DNA from: Streptomyces gelaticus
GTDB taxonomy: Bacteria > Actinomycetota > Actinomycetes > Streptomycetales > Streptomycetaceae
NCBI RefSeq assembly: GCF_014649535.1
Contig: NZ_BMTF01000017.1
Coordinates: 105,789-169,788 of the forward strand
Direction of reading: 5' to 3'
DNA length: 64,000 bases
Below the pieces are notes generated by a model. That model searched no databases and was not told the DNA's origin. It saw nothing but the letters and a program-made list of their open reading frames with translations. Numbering within the stretch: the stretch's first letter is position 1; each line of letters starts with the position of its first letter. The position numbers and the translations under genes were made by a program. Positions 8,259-17,760 of this stretch are shown one piece after another.

Positions 8259-10205
8259 ATGTCCGCACCATCCGCCCCCAAGAACACGCCCAGGGTCACC
8301 GAGCGTGAAGCGCGCCAAGTGGCCGAGGCCGCGCGCGAACAGGACTGGCACAAGCCGAGCTTCGCCAAGGAACTCTTCCTCGGGCGCTTCCGGCTCGACC
8401 TGATCCATCCGCATCCGATGCCGCCCCCGGACGACGTCCGGCGCGGCGAGGCCTTCCTCGCCCGGCTGCGCGAGTTCTGCGAGACGAGGATCGACGGCGC
8501 CCTGATCGAGCGCGAGGCGAGAATCCCCGACGAGGTGATCAGCGGTCTCAAGGAGCTCGGCGCGCTCGGGATGAAGATCGATCCCAAGTACGGCGGCCTC
8601 GGCCTGACCCAGGTCTACTACAACAAGGCCCTCGCCCTGGTCGGCTCCGTGAGCCCGGCCATCGGCGCGCTGCTCTCCGCCCACCAGTCCATCGGTGTGC
8701 CGCAGCCGCTGAAGATCTTCGGCAGCCAGGAGCAGAAGGAGACCTTCCTGCCCCGGCTGGCCCGTACCGACATCTCGGCGTTCCTCCTCACCGAACCGGA
8801 CGTCGGCTCCGACCCGGCCCGGCTCGCCACCTCGGCCGTACCGGACGGGCCCGACTACGTCCTCGACGGGGTGAAGCTGTGGACGACCAACGGCGTCGTC
8901 GCCGATCTGCTCGTCGTGATGGCCCGGGTACCGAAGTCGGAGGGCCACAAGGGCGGTATCACCGCGTTCGTCGTCGAGGCGGACTCCCCGGGCATCACCG
9001 TCGAGAACCGCAACGCCTTCATGGGCCTGCGCGGCCTGGAGAACGGAGTCACCCGTTTCCACCGGGTCCGGGTCCCGGCCGCGAACCGCATCGGACCCGA
9101 GGGCGCCGGGCTCAAGATCGCCCTCACCACGCTCAACACGGGACGGCTCTCGCTGCCCGCCATGTGCGTCGGCGCCGGGAAATGGTGTCTGAAAATCGCC
9201 CGCGAATGGTCCGCGGTACGCGAGCAGTGGGGCAGGCCGGTCGCCCGGCACGAGGCCGTCGGCGCCAAGATCTCCTTCATCGCCGCGACCACCTTCGCGC
9301 TCGAAGCGGTGGTCGACCTCTCCTCGCAGATGGCGGACGAGAACCGCAACGACATCCGTATCGAAGCCGCCCTCGCCAAACTGTACGGCTCCGAGATGGG
9401 CTGTCTGATGGCCGACGAACTCGTCCAGATCCGCGGCGGACGCGGCTTCGAGACCGCCGATTCCCTCGCCGCCCGCGGCGAGCGGGCCGTCCCCGCCGAA
9501 CAGCTCCTGCGCGATCTGCGGATCAACCGGATCTTCGAGGGCTCGACCGAGATCATGCATCTGCTGATCGCCCGCGAGGCCGTGGACGCCCATCTGAAGG
9601 TCGCCGGGGACATCATCGACCCCGACAAGCCCCTCTCCGCCAAGGCGAAGGCGGGCGCGAACGCGGCCGGCTTCTACGCCCGCTGGCTGCCCAGGCTCGT
9701 CACGGGACCGGGGCAACTCCCGCGCACTTACGGGGAGTTCAACCCCTCCGGCCACCCCGACCTGTCCGCCCATCTGCGCTACGTCGAGCGCGCCTCCCGG
9801 AAGCTCGCACGCTCCACCTTCTACGCCATGTCGCGCTGGCAGGGCCGGATGGAGACCAAGCAGGGCTTCCTCGGACGGATCGTCGACATCGGCGCGGAAC
9901 TCTTCGCGATGAGCGCCGCCTGCGTACGCGCCGAACTGCTGCGCTCCTCGGGCGACCACGGACGCGAGGCCTACCGGCTGGCCGACGTTTTCTGCCACCA
10001 GTCCCGCGTCCGGGTCGAGGAGCTCTTCACCCGGCTGTGGTCCAACACCGACGACCTGGACCGGCGTCTGGTCGACGGCGTCCTGTCCGGTGCGTACACC
10101 TGGCTGGAGGAGGGCGTCGTCGACCCGAGCGGCGAAGGGCCCTGGATCGCCGACGCCACCCCGGGGCCGTCCGCCCGGGAGAACGTCCACCGGACCGTCC
10201 GCTGA
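8259..10205 (+). CDS. Acyl-CoA dehydrogenase with C-terminal extension
   Basis: The 648-residue flavoprotein would catalyse alpha,beta-dehydrogenation of an acyl-CoA. Family signatures are LTEPDVGSDPARL, the RIEAALAKLYGSE helix and LRINRIFEGSTEIMHL (around residue 420). Ordinary members have about 390 residues; this one carries roughly 200 extra at the C-terminus, as in very-long-chain/ACAD9-type enzymes, suggesting a long-chain fatty-acid substrate. The ATG at 8259 is preceded by AGGTGAG at a suitable distance. The open frame runs upstream through the preceding terminator hairpin, so earlier starts are unlikely. The gene appears monocistronic. Confidence 0.85.
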   Translation: MSAPSAPKNTPRVTEREARQVAEAAREQDWHKPSFAKELFLGRFRLDLIHPHPMPPPDDVRRGEAFLARLREFCETRIDGALIEREARIPDEVISGLKELGALGMKIDPKYGGLGLTQVYYNKALALVGSVSPAIGALLSAHQSIGVPQPLKIFGSQEQKETFLPRLARTDISAFLLTEPDVGSDPARLATSAVPDGPDYVLDGVKLWTTNGVVADLLVVMARVPKSEGHKGGITAFVVEADSPGITVENRNAFMGLRGLENGVTRFHRVRVPAANRIGPEGAGLKIALTTLNTGRLSLPAMCVGAGKWCLKIAREWSAVREQWGRPVARHEAVGAKISFIAATTFALEAVVDLSSQMADENRNDIRIEAALAKLYGSEMGCLMADELVQIRGGRGFETADSLAARGERAVPAEQLLRDLRINRIFEGSTEIMHLLIAREAVDAHLKVAGDIIDPDKPLSAKAKAGANAAGFYARWLPRLVTGPGQLPRTYGEFNPSGHPDLSAHLRYVERASRKLARSTFYAMSRWQGRMETKQGFLGRIVDIGAELFAMSAACVRAELLRSSGDHGREAYRLADVFCHQSRVRVEELFTRLWSNTDDLDRRLVDGVLSGAYTWLEEGVVDPSGEGPWIADATPGPSARENVHRTVR

Positions 10206-10382
10206 ACCACCGGCCGGGCCGGGCATCACGTTCGACGGCCCCTGCGTACGGAAGACGTACCCGGGATTCCACGAGGCCCGGGGTGCGTCCGGCGGATCAC
10301 GGCCGGGGCCGCGGCGCCCCGCCCGCCCCGTGCACGGGACGCACTGTCCACGCCCACAGGCGGAGCGGCAACAATGGGGGGC

Positions 10383-11636
10383 ATGAGCGACAGCCCTGCC
10401 CCCCTCGCCGACCCGCACCTCGTCTTCGACGCAGCCGAAGGCCGCCGGGATCTCGTCATCCTCGGCTCCACCGGCTCCATCGGCACCCAGGCCATCGACC
10501 TGGTGCTGCGCAACCCCGACCGCTTCCGCGTCACCGCGCTCTCCGCCGCCGGTGGACGGGTCGCCCTCCTCGCCGAGCAGGCGCGGCGGCTGCGGGTGCG
10601 CACCGTGGCCGTCGCCGCACCGGACGCCGTACCGGCCCTGCGTGAGGCGCTGCACGAGCAGTACGGGACGGGTGAGCCGCTCCCCGAGATCCTGGCGGGG
10701 CCCGACGCCGCCGCACAGCTGGCGGCGAGCGACTGCCACACCGTGCTCAACGGAATCACCGGCTCGATCGGACTCGCCCCGACGCTCGCCGCACTGGAGG
10801 CGGGCCGCACGCTCGCGCTGGCCAACAAGGAGTCGCTGATCGTCGGCGGCCCGCTGGTCAAGGCGCTGGCGAAGCCCGGCCAGATCATCCCGGTCGACTC
10901 CGAGCACGCCGCGCTCTTCCAGGCGCTGGGCGCCGGTACCCGCGCCGACGTACGCAAGCTCGTGGTCACCGCCTCCGGCGGCCCCTTCCGGGGACGGACG
11001 AAGAGCGAGCTGGCGGACGTCACACGCGAGCAGGCCCTCGCCCACCCGACCTGGGCCATGGGACCGGTCATCACGATCAACTCCGCCACCCTGGTCAACA
11101 AGGGGCTGGAGGTCATCGAGGCCCATCTCCTCTACGACATCCCGTTCGACCGGATCGAGGTCGTCGTCCACCCCCAGTCGTACGTTCACTCCATGGTGGA
11201 GTTCACCGACGGCTCCACCCTTGCCCAGGCCACGCCCCCGGACATGAGGGGCCCGATCGCCATCGGCCTGGGCTGGCCCGCCCGTGTCCCGGACGCCGCC
11301 CCCGCCTTCGACTGGTCCAAGGCGTCCAGCTGGGAGTTCTTCCCCCTCGACAACGAGGCCTTCCCGTCCGTCGGGCTGGCCAGGCACGTCGGCACGCTCG
11401 GGGCCACCGCACCGGCCGTCTTCAACGCCGCCAACGAGGAATGCGTCGACGCATTCCTCGCCGGACGGCTGCCGTTCAACGGAATCATGGATACGGTCAC
11501 CGCGGTGGTGACAGAACACGGCACCCCCGCCACGGGAACTTCGCTCACGGTCGCAGACGTCCTGGAAGCGGAGACCTGGGCACGCGCCCGGGCCCGTGAA
11601 CTCTCGGCGAAAGCGACAGCGGAGGCGCGCGCATGA
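10383..11636 (+). CDS. dxr: 1-deoxy-D-xylulose 5-phosphate reductoisomerase
   Basis: The 417-residue enzyme converts DXP to MEP with NADPH, the committed step of isoprenoid synthesis. NADPH-binding GSTGSIGTQAIDL is near the N-terminus. Metal- and substrate-binding stretches NKESLIVGGPLV (from about residue 148), PVDSEHAALFQ, and NSATLVNKGLEVIEAHLL are intact. The ATG at 10383 follows a GGGGGG ribosome-binding site directly; an ATG three codons earlier overlaps that site and is less likely. The stop overlaps the start of the next gene by 4 bases (ATGA), so the two are translationally coupled. ispG, another MEP-pathway gene, follows after it. Confidence 0.95.
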   Translation: MSDSPAPLADPHLVFDAAEGRRDLVILGSTGSIGTQAIDLVLRNPDRFRVTALSAAGGRVALLAEQARRLRVRTVAVAAPDAVPALREALHEQYGTGEPLPEILAGPDAAAQLAASDCHTVLNGITGSIGLAPTLAALEAGRTLALANKESLIVGGPLVKALAKPGQIIPVDSEHAALFQALGAGTRADVRKLVVTASGGPFRGRTKSELADVTREQALAHPTWAMGPVITINSATLVNKGLEVIEAHLLYDIPFDRIEVVVHPQSYVHSMVEFTDGSTLAQATPPDMRGPIAIGLGWPARVPDAAPAFDWSKASSWEFFPLDNEAFPSVGLARHVGTLGATAPAVFNAANEECVDAFLAGRLPFNGIMDTVTAVVTEHGTPATGTSLTVADVLEAETWARARARELSAKATAEARA

Positions 11637-12943
11637 GTATTACGACGGTCCTGTTGACGATTCTGGGCATCGTCGTCTTCGCCATCGGTCTGCTGTTCTC
11701 GATCGCCTGGCACGAGCTCGGGCACCTGTCGACGGCCAAGCTCTTCGGTATCCGCGTCCCCCAGTACATGGTCGGATTCGGGCCGACGATCTGGTCGCGG
11801 AAGAAGGGCGACACCGAGTACGGGATCAAGGCCATCCCGGCCGGCGGCTACATCCGCATGATCGGCATGTTCCCGCCGGGAGAGGACGGGCGCCTGGAGG
11901 CGCGGTCCACCTCGCCGTGGCGCGGCATGATCGAGGACGCCAGGTCCGCCGCCTTCGAAGAGCTCGAACCGGGTGACGAGAAGCGCCTCTTCTACACGCG
12001 CAAGCCGTGGAAGCGCGTCATTGTGATGTTCGCCGGACCGTTCATGAACCTGGTCCTCGCCGTCGCGATCTTCATCGGTGTGGCGATGACCTTCGGCTTC
12101 CAGACCCAGACCACCGAGGTGGCCGGTGTCCAGAAGTGCGTGATCGCCCAGAGCGAGAACCGCAACACCTGCAAGAAGTCCGACCCGGTCTCGCCCGCCC
12201 AGGCGGCGGGACTCAAGAAGGGCGACAAGATCGTCGCCTTCGACGGCCAGAAGGTCGACGACTGGGCCACGCTCTCCGACAAGATCCGCGACACCATCGG
12301 CCCCGCCAACATCACCGTCCTGCGCGACGGCCAGGAGCAGACCCTCCACGCCGTGCTCAAGGAGAACGCGGTGGCGAAGAAGGACTCCAAGGGCGAGGTG
12401 ATCCCCGATCAGTACATCCGGGCCGGCTACCTCGGCTTCGCCGCCCAGACCGAGATCGTCCCGCTCTCCTTCGGCGACTCGGTCGTCCGCATGGGAGACA
12501 TGGTCGAGAACGGCGTCGACTCGATCATCGCCCTTCCGTCCAAGATCCCGGGTCTGTGGGACGCCGCCTTCGGCGACGGCGAGCGGGCCGCGGACTCCCC
12601 GGTCGGCGTGGTCGGCGCGGCCAGGATCGGCGGCGAGGTGATGACGCTGGACGTACCGGCGCAGAACCAGATCGCGATGATGCTGTTCCTGCTGGCGGGC
12701 TTCAACCTCTCGCTGTTCCTCTTCAACATGCTGCCCCTGCTGCCGCTCGACGGCGGGCACATCGCCGGAGCGCTCTGGGAGGCCCTGCGCCGCAATGTGG
12801 CACGGGTCTTCAAACGCCCCGATCCGGGCCCCTTCGACGTGGCCAAACTGATGCCGGTCGCCTATGTCGTCGCCGGGGTCTTCATCTGTTTCACACTGCT
12901 GGTGCTGGTCGCCGACATCGTGAATCCGGTCAAGATCTCCTGA
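11633..12943 (+). CDS. Site-2 (M50) intramembrane zinc metalloprotease, RseP-like
   Basis: The 436-residue membrane protein cleaves transmembrane substrates inside the lipid bilayer. Zinc-binding HELGH is at residues 27-31 in the first membrane segment, the third ligand is in LPLLPLDGGHI (D373), and a PDZ-like domain occupies about residues 170-260 (AAGLKKGDKIVAFDG). This is the RseP/Rip1/YluC architecture. Known substrates of this family are anti-sigma factors and signal peptides; none is encoded nearby. It overlaps dxr by 4 bases and ends at a terminator at 12975-13010. Confidence 0.92.
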   Translation: MSITTVLLTILGIVVFAIGLLFSIAWHELGHLSTAKLFGIRVPQYMVGFGPTIWSRKKGDTEYGIKAIPAGGYIRMIGMFPPGEDGRLEARSTSPWRGMIEDARSAAFEELEPGDEKRLFYTRKPWKRVIVMFAGPFMNLVLAVAIFIGVAMTFGFQTQTTEVAGVQKCVIAQSENRNTCKKSDPVSPAQAAGLKKGDKIVAFDGQKVDDWATLSDKIRDTIGPANITVLRDGQEQTLHAVLKENAVAKKDSKGEVIPDQYIRAGYLGFAAQTEIVPLSFGDSVVRMGDMVENGVDSIIALPSKIPGLWDAAFGDGERAADSPVGVVGAARIGGEVMTLDVPAQNQIAMMLFLLAGFNLSLFLFNMLPLLPLDGGHIAGALWEALRRNVARVFKRPDPGPFDVAKLMPVAYVVAGVFICFTLLVLVADIVNPVKIS

Positions 12944-12974
12944 CCCACCGAGCATCTCGTGCACCACGAGTGAC

Positions 12975-13010
12975 GGCCCGGCACACAGTGTGTGTCCGGG
13001 CCGCCGCTTT
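12975..13010 (+). terminator. Terminator after the dxr-S2P operon
   Basis: GGCCCGG (12975-12981) pairs with CCGGGCC (12996-13002), extended by an inner CACAC/GTGTG pairing with one bulge. CTTTT follows, an unusually good T-run for this genome. Confidence 0.75.
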
Positions 13011-13123
13011 TCTGTGGTGCTCCTGGACGTGGTGTGCTCCGGGCTGCCGTCGGTGCCGTAACCTCGAAGGCCGGAGCCCGCCGATCTCGGGACCTCGATC
13101 CACACCTTGGGGATGCTCAGCGC

Positions 13124-14278
13124 ATGACTGCGATTTCTCTCGGAATTCCGTCCGTTCCGACCAAGCTCGCCGACCGGAGGATCAGCCGCAAGATCCAGGT
13201 CGGGTCGGTTGCCGTGGGCGGGGATGCGCCGGTGTCGGTGCAGTCGATGACCACGACGCGGACGTCGGACGTCGGTGCGACGTTGCAGCAGATCGCGGAG
13301 CTGACGGCGTCCGGCTGTCAGATCGTGCGGGTGGCGTGTCCGACGCAGGACGACGCGGACGCGCTGGCGACGATCGCGAAGAAGTCGCAGATCCCGGTGA
13401 TCGCGGATATTCACTTCCAGCCGAAGTATGTGTTCGCGGCGATCGACGCGGGCTGCGCGGCGGTGCGGGTGAACCCGGGGAACATCAAGCAGTTCGACGA
13501 CAAGGTGAAGGAGATCGCGCGGGCGGCGAACGATGCGGGTACGCCGATCCGGATCGGCGTGAACGCGGGTTCGCTGGATGCGCGGTTGCTGGCGAAGTAC
13601 GGGAAGGCGACTCCCGAGGCGCTGGTGGAGTCGGCGCTGTGGGAGGCGTCGCTGTTCGAGGAGCACGGTTTCCGGGACATCAAGATCTCGGTGAAGCACA
13701 ACGATCCGGTGGTGATGGTGAATGCGTACCGTCAGCTGGCGGCTCGTTGTGACTATCCGTTGCACCTGGGGGTGACGGAGGCGGGGCCGGCGTTCCAGGG
13801 GACGATCAAGTCGGCTGTGGCGTTCGGTGCGTTGCTGTCGGAGGGGATCGGGGACACGATCCGGGTGTCGTTGTCGGCGCCGCCGGCCGAGGAGGTCAAG
13901 GTCGGTATCCAGATCCTGGAGTCGCTGAATCTGCGTCAGCGGCGGCTGGAGATCGTGTCGTGTCCGTCGTGCGGGCGGGCGCAGGTGGATGTGTACAAGC
14001 TGGCGGACCAGGTGACGGCGGGTCTTGAGGGCATGGAGGTGCCGTTGCGGGTGGCCGTGATGGGCTGTGTCGTCAATGGTCCGGGTGAGGCCCGCGAGGC
14101 GGATCTGGGTGTTGCTTCGGGCAACGGCAAGGGACAGATCTTCGTGAAGGGCGAGGTCATCAAGACCGTGCCGGAGTCGAAGATCGTCGAGACGCTGATC
14201 GAAGAGGCCATGAAGATCGCCGAGCAGATGGAGAAGGACGGCATCGCCTCGGGCGAGCCCGAGGTCTCCGTCAGCTGA
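13124..14278 (+). CDS. ispG: 4-hydroxy-3-methylbut-2-enyl-diphosphate synthase
   Basis: The 384-residue iron-sulfur enzyme converts MEcPP to HMBPP in the MEP pathway. The N-terminal TIM-barrel half includes VQSMTTTRTSDVGAT and DIHFQPKY. The 4Fe-4S cysteines are in CPSCGRAQ (about 280 and 283) and GCVVNGPGEA (about 314). The ATG at 13124 matches the family N-terminus (MTAISLGIPSVP). Codon choice is unlike the neighbours: G-ending codons and TTG leucine are frequent, where dxr and proS prefer C-ending codons. A terminator separates it from dxr-S2P, so it is probably transcribed separately. Confidence 0.95.
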   Translation: MTAISLGIPSVPTKLADRRISRKIQVGSVAVGGDAPVSVQSMTTTRTSDVGATLQQIAELTASGCQIVRVACPTQDDADALATIAKKSQIPVIADIHFQPKYVFAAIDAGCAAVRVNPGNIKQFDDKVKEIARAANDAGTPIRIGVNAGSLDARLLAKYGKATPEALVESALWEASLFEEHGFRDIKISVKHNDPVVMVNAYRQLAARCDYPLHLGVTEAGPAFQGTIKSAVAFGALLSEGIGDTIRVSLSAPPAEEVKVGIQILESLNLRQRRLEIVSCPSCGRAQVDVYKLADQVTAGLEGMEVPLRVAVMGCVVNGPGEAREADLGVASGNGKGQIFVKGEVIKTVPESKIVETLIEEAMKIAEQMEKDGIASGEPEVSVS

Positions 14279-14446
14279 ACCCATGACCCGCACCGCAGCG
14301 CCCCGCCGGACGGCCACCGACCGGCGGGGCGCCGCCGTGAGCGACCTCACCGAGCACCGCGGACCCTGTTCGCAGGCGCGGGCGGCACGGATCAGCCGCG
14401 TCGGTTACAGTGCGGAAATCAGCAGACCGTATGGTGAGGCCCCCTC

Positions 14447-15292
14447 GTGTTGACGCAGACCACCACCCGGGTCCTCGAACCCGGCGACCTCGGTGCCGCT
14501 CTCGCCGTCCTGGAGAGCGAGCCCGTCGCCAACGCCTTCGTGACGTCACGGGTCCAGATCGCGGGGCTCGATCCCTGGCGCCTCGGCGGCGAGATGTGGG
14601 GCTGGTACACCGGCGGCAGCCTCCGCTCGCTCTGCTACTCGGGCGCCAACCTCGTCCCCATCTGCGCCACCCCCGAGGCCGTCCGGGCCTTCGCCGACCG
14701 GGCTCGCAGGGCCGGCCGCCGCTGCTCCTCGATCGTCGGCCCCGCCGAACCCACCGCCCAGCTGTGGCGGCTCCTCGAACCCGGCTGGGGCCCCGCCCGC
14801 GAAGTCCGGGCGAACCAGCCGCTGATGGTCACCGAGAGTCCGTCCGCCGACATCACCCCCGACCCGCTGGTCCGCCGGATCCGCAAGGACGAGATGGACG
14901 TCGTCATGCCGGCCTGCGTGGCGATGTTCACCGAGGAGGTCGGCATCTCCCCGCTCGCGGGCGACGGCGGGCTCCTCTACCAGGCACGCGTCGCCGAGCT
15001 CGTCGGAGCCGGCCGTTCCTTCGCCAGGATCGAGAACGGCAAGGTCGTCTTCAAGGCGGAGATCGGCGCCGCGACCCCGCAGGCCTGCCAGATCCAGGGC
15101 GTCTGGGTCGCCCCCGAACACCGCGGCCGCGGACTCTCCGAAACGGGCATGGCGGCGGTCCTGCGCTACGCGCTGGCCGATGTCGCCCCGGTCGTCAGCC
15201 TCTACGTGAACGACTACAACACCCCCGCGCGCCGGGCCTACGCCCGGGTCGGCTTCCGGGAGGCCGGCGCGTTCATGAGCGTGCTGTTCTGA
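14447..15292 (+). CDS. GNAT N-acetyltransferase with DUF4081-type N-terminus
   Basis: This 281-residue two-domain protein has an N-terminal half (about 1-140) of the DUF4081 kind and a C-terminal GNAT domain. The acetyl-CoA-binding loop reads VWVAPEHRGRGLSETG, followed by LYVNDYNTPARRAYARVGF, the usual final strand and helix. It starts with GTG at 14447, 8 bases after GGTGAGG. The substrate is unknown. It lies between ispG and another GNAT gene, all on the same strand. Confidence 0.8.
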   Translation: MLTQTTTRVLEPGDLGAALAVLESEPVANAFVTSRVQIAGLDPWRLGGEMWGWYTGGSLRSLCYSGANLVPICATPEAVRAFADRARRAGRRCSSIVGPAEPTAQLWRLLEPGWGPAREVRANQPLMVTESPSADITPDPLVRRIRKDEMDVVMPACVAMFTEEVGISPLAGDGGLLYQARVAELVGAGRSFARIENGKVVFKAEIGAATPQACQIQGVWVAPEHRGRGLSETGMAAVLRYALADVAPVVSLYVNDYNTPARRAYARVGFREAGAFMSVLF

Positions 15293-15356
15293 CCCCCCGG
15301 CCGTCGGCGCCACCGACCCGTACCCCGTACCCCGCCCCGGCCAGTAGGGTCGGCGC

Positions 15357-15926
15357 ATGGCAGCAGATTCCGGGGGCGGCCCCCGCACTCCCAGCGTCCG
15401 GATCGGGCCCATCGATCTCGCCGCGCGCGTGGACGAGGCACTCGCCGTGCAGGCCGTCGCCTTCGGTCTGGGTCCCGAAGAGATCGAGGTACGGCGCCAC
15501 ATCGTCCTCAGACACCTCGACCACCCCGATGCCCGCGCCCTCGGCGCCACCACCGCCGACGAGCGGCTCGTCGGCTTCGTCTACGGCATGCCGAACGAAC
15601 GCGGCCAGTGGTGGTCCACCGTGGTCGAGCCCTACCTCCGCGCCACCGGCTGCGTGCACTGGCTCGACGACTCCTTCGTCATCACCGAGCTGCACGTCCT
15701 GCCGCGGTTCCAGAACCGGGGCATCGGGCGCAGCCTGATCACCACCATCACCGACGCCGTCGACCAGCCCCGGTCCATCCTCTCCGCCGTCGACACCGAG
15801 AGTCCGGCACGTGGTCTGTACCGCAGTCTCGGCTACCAGGACCTGGCACGTCAGGTGCTCTTTCCCAGTGCTCCCAAGCCGTACGCCGTGATGGGAGCGC
15901 CGCTCCCGCTGCGTCGCAGGGGCTGA
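15357..15926 (+). CDS. GNAT-family N-acetyltransferase
   Basis: The 189-residue single-domain GNAT protein contains ITELHVLPRFQNRGIGRSLI, the acetyl-CoA pyrophosphate-binding motif, and a C-terminal SPARGLYRSLGYQDL. The acceptor is unknown. It lies 64 bases after another GNAT gene on the same strand. The ATG at 15357 is the only plausible start, with weak ribosome-binding similarity in AGGGTCGGCGC upstream. Confidence 0.8.
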   Translation: MAADSGGGPRTPSVRIGPIDLAARVDEALAVQAVAFGLGPEEIEVRRHIVLRHLDHPDARALGATTADERLVGFVYGMPNERGQWWSTVVEPYLRATGCVHWLDDSFVITELHVLPRFQNRGIGRSLITTITDAVDQPRSILSAVDTESPARGLYRSLGYQDLARQVLFPSAPKPYAVMGAPLPLRRRG

Positions 15927-16007
15927 GAACGCGGACAATGGATTTCCGCCCACCCGTGCCACCCGGCTAACCTCCTGCACATCAACCTTTCCGAGCAGGA
16001 GTTCACC

Positions 16008-17702
16008 ATGGCCCAGGTCCAGCGCATGTCCCGATTGATGATCAAGACACTGCGCGACGACCCGGCCGACGCCGAGACGCTCAACCACAAGCTGCTCGTC
16101 CGGGCCGGTTACGTTCGTCGCACCGCGGCCGGAATCTGGACCTGGCTGCCGCTCGGCAAGAAGGTCCTGGAGAACATCACCCGCGTCGTCCGCGAGGAGA
16201 TGGACGCCATCGGCGGCCAGGAGGTGCTGCTCCCCGCGCTGCTGCCCAAGGAGGCGTACGAGGCGAGCGGGCGGTACGACGAGTACGGCGAGCTGCTGTT
16301 CCGGCTCAAGGACCGCAAGGGCGCCGACTACCTCCTCGGCCCCACCCACGAGGAGATCTTCACCCAGGTCGTCAAGGACATGTGCTCGTCCTACAAGGAC
16401 CTGCCCGTGATCCTGTACCAGATCCAGACCAAGTACCGCGACGAGGCCCGCCCCCGGGCCGGCGTGCTGCGCGGCCGCGAGTTCCAGATGAAGGACTCGT
16501 ACTCCTTCGACACCACCGACGAGGGTCTCGCCGAGGCGTACCAGCTCCACCGCGCCGCCTACATCCGGATCTTCGAGCGGCTCGGCCTCGACCACCGCAT
16601 CGTCTCCGCCGTCTCCGGCGCCATGGGCGGCTCGGCGTCCGAGGAGTTCCTCGCGCCCGCCCCGGCCGGTGAGGACACCTTCGTCGACTGCCCCGCCTGC
16701 GACTACGCGGCCAACACCGAGGCCGTGACCTTCAGGGCCACCCCCGCGGACGGCTCGGCGCACGGCCCCGTCGAGGAGCTGGACACCCCCGACACCCCGA
16801 CCATCGAGACGCTCGCCGCGCACCTCGGCGTCGAGGCCTCCGCCACCCTGAAGAACCTGCTGGTCAAGGTCGACGGCGAGATCGTGGCCGTGGGTGTGCC
16901 GGGCGACCGCGAGGTCGACCTCGGCAAGCTCGGCGAGCACCTCGCCCCCGCCGTGGTCGAGCTGGTCACCGCCGAGGACTTCGAGGGCCGCTCCGACCTG
17001 GTACGCGGTTACGTCGGCCCGCAGGGCCTGGAGAAGGTCCGTTACATCGCCGACCCGCGCGTCGCCCCCGGCACCGCCTGGATCACCGGCGCCAACAAGG
17101 AGGGCAAGCACGCGAAGAACGTCGTCGCGGGCCGCGACTTCGAGGTCGACGACTACCTCGACGTGGTCGTCGTCGAGGCGGGCGACCCCTGCCCCGAGTG
17201 CGGCACCGGCCTTCAGGTGGACCGCGCCATCGAGATCGGCCACATCTTCCAGCTCGGCCGCAAGTACGCCGACATCTTCTCCCTCGACGTCCTCGGCCAG
17301 CAGGGCAAGCCGGTCCGCGTCACGATGGGCTCGTACGGCATCGGCGTCTCCCGTGCGGTGGCCGCCCTCGCCGAGCAGACCGCCGACGACAAGGGCCTGT
17401 GCTGGCCCCGGGAGATCGCCCCGGCCGATGTGCACGTCGTCGCGGCGGGCAAGGCGCTCCAGACCGAGCTGGCGCTCGACGTCTCCGAGAAGCTGAACGC
17501 CGCGGGCCTGCGCGTCCTGGTCGACGACCGTCCGGGCATCTCGCCCGGCGTCAAGTTCACCGACTCCGAGCTCATCGGCGTACCGAAGATCCTGGTCGCC
17601 GGCCGCCGCTCGGCCGAGGGTGTCCTGGAGCTGAAGGACCGTCGCACCGGTGAGCGCGAGGAGCTCACCGTCGACGAGGCGATCGCCCGCCTCACCGCCT
17701 GA
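16008..17702 (+). CDS. proS: Prolyl-tRNA synthetase (bacterial type)
   Basis: The 564-residue class-II synthetase charges tRNA-Pro. Motif-2 and motif-3 regions are visible (YRDEARPRAGVLRGREFQMKD; TMGSYGIGVSRAVAALAEQ). The insertion between motifs 2 and 3, around residues 250-400 (TIETLAAHLGVEASATLKNL), is the YbaK-like editing domain that removes Ala-tRNA-Pro. A C-terminal anticodon-binding domain follows. The ATG at 16008 has AGGAG six bases upstream. A long terminator follows immediately. Confidence 0.97.
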   Translation: MAQVQRMSRLMIKTLRDDPADAETLNHKLLVRAGYVRRTAAGIWTWLPLGKKVLENITRVVREEMDAIGGQEVLLPALLPKEAYEASGRYDEYGELLFRLKDRKGADYLLGPTHEEIFTQVVKDMCSSYKDLPVILYQIQTKYRDEARPRAGVLRGREFQMKDSYSFDTTDEGLAEAYQLHRAAYIRIFERLGLDHRIVSAVSGAMGGSASEEFLAPAPAGEDTFVDCPACDYAANTEAVTFRATPADGSAHGPVEELDTPDTPTIETLAAHLGVEASATLKNLLVKVDGEIVAVGVPGDREVDLGKLGEHLAPAVVELVTAEDFEGRSDLVRGYVGPQGLEKVRYIADPRVAPGTAWITGANKEGKHAKNVVAGRDFEVDDYLDVVVVEAGDPCPECGTGLQVDRAIEIGHIFQLGRKYADIFSLDVLGQQGKPVRVTMGSYGIGVSRAVAALAEQTADDKGLCWPREIAPADVHVVAAGKALQTELALDVSEKLNAAGLRVLVDDRPGISPGVKFTDSELIGVPKILVAGRRSAEGVLELKDRRTGEREELTVDEAIARLTA

Positions 17703-17704
17703 CA

Positions 17705-17759
17705 CACCGGAAAGCCGCAGGCCCCCGCGCACCGCGCGGGGGCCTGCGGCTTTCCGGTG
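17705..17759. terminator. Bidirectional terminator between proS and the kinase-like gene
   Basis: A perfect 26-bp stem (17705-17730 with 17734-17759) has a 3-base loop. It separates the convergent proS and 17761-18663 genes with almost no spacing on either side, so it should stop transcription from both directions. Confidence 0.85.
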
Positions 17760-17760
17760 C

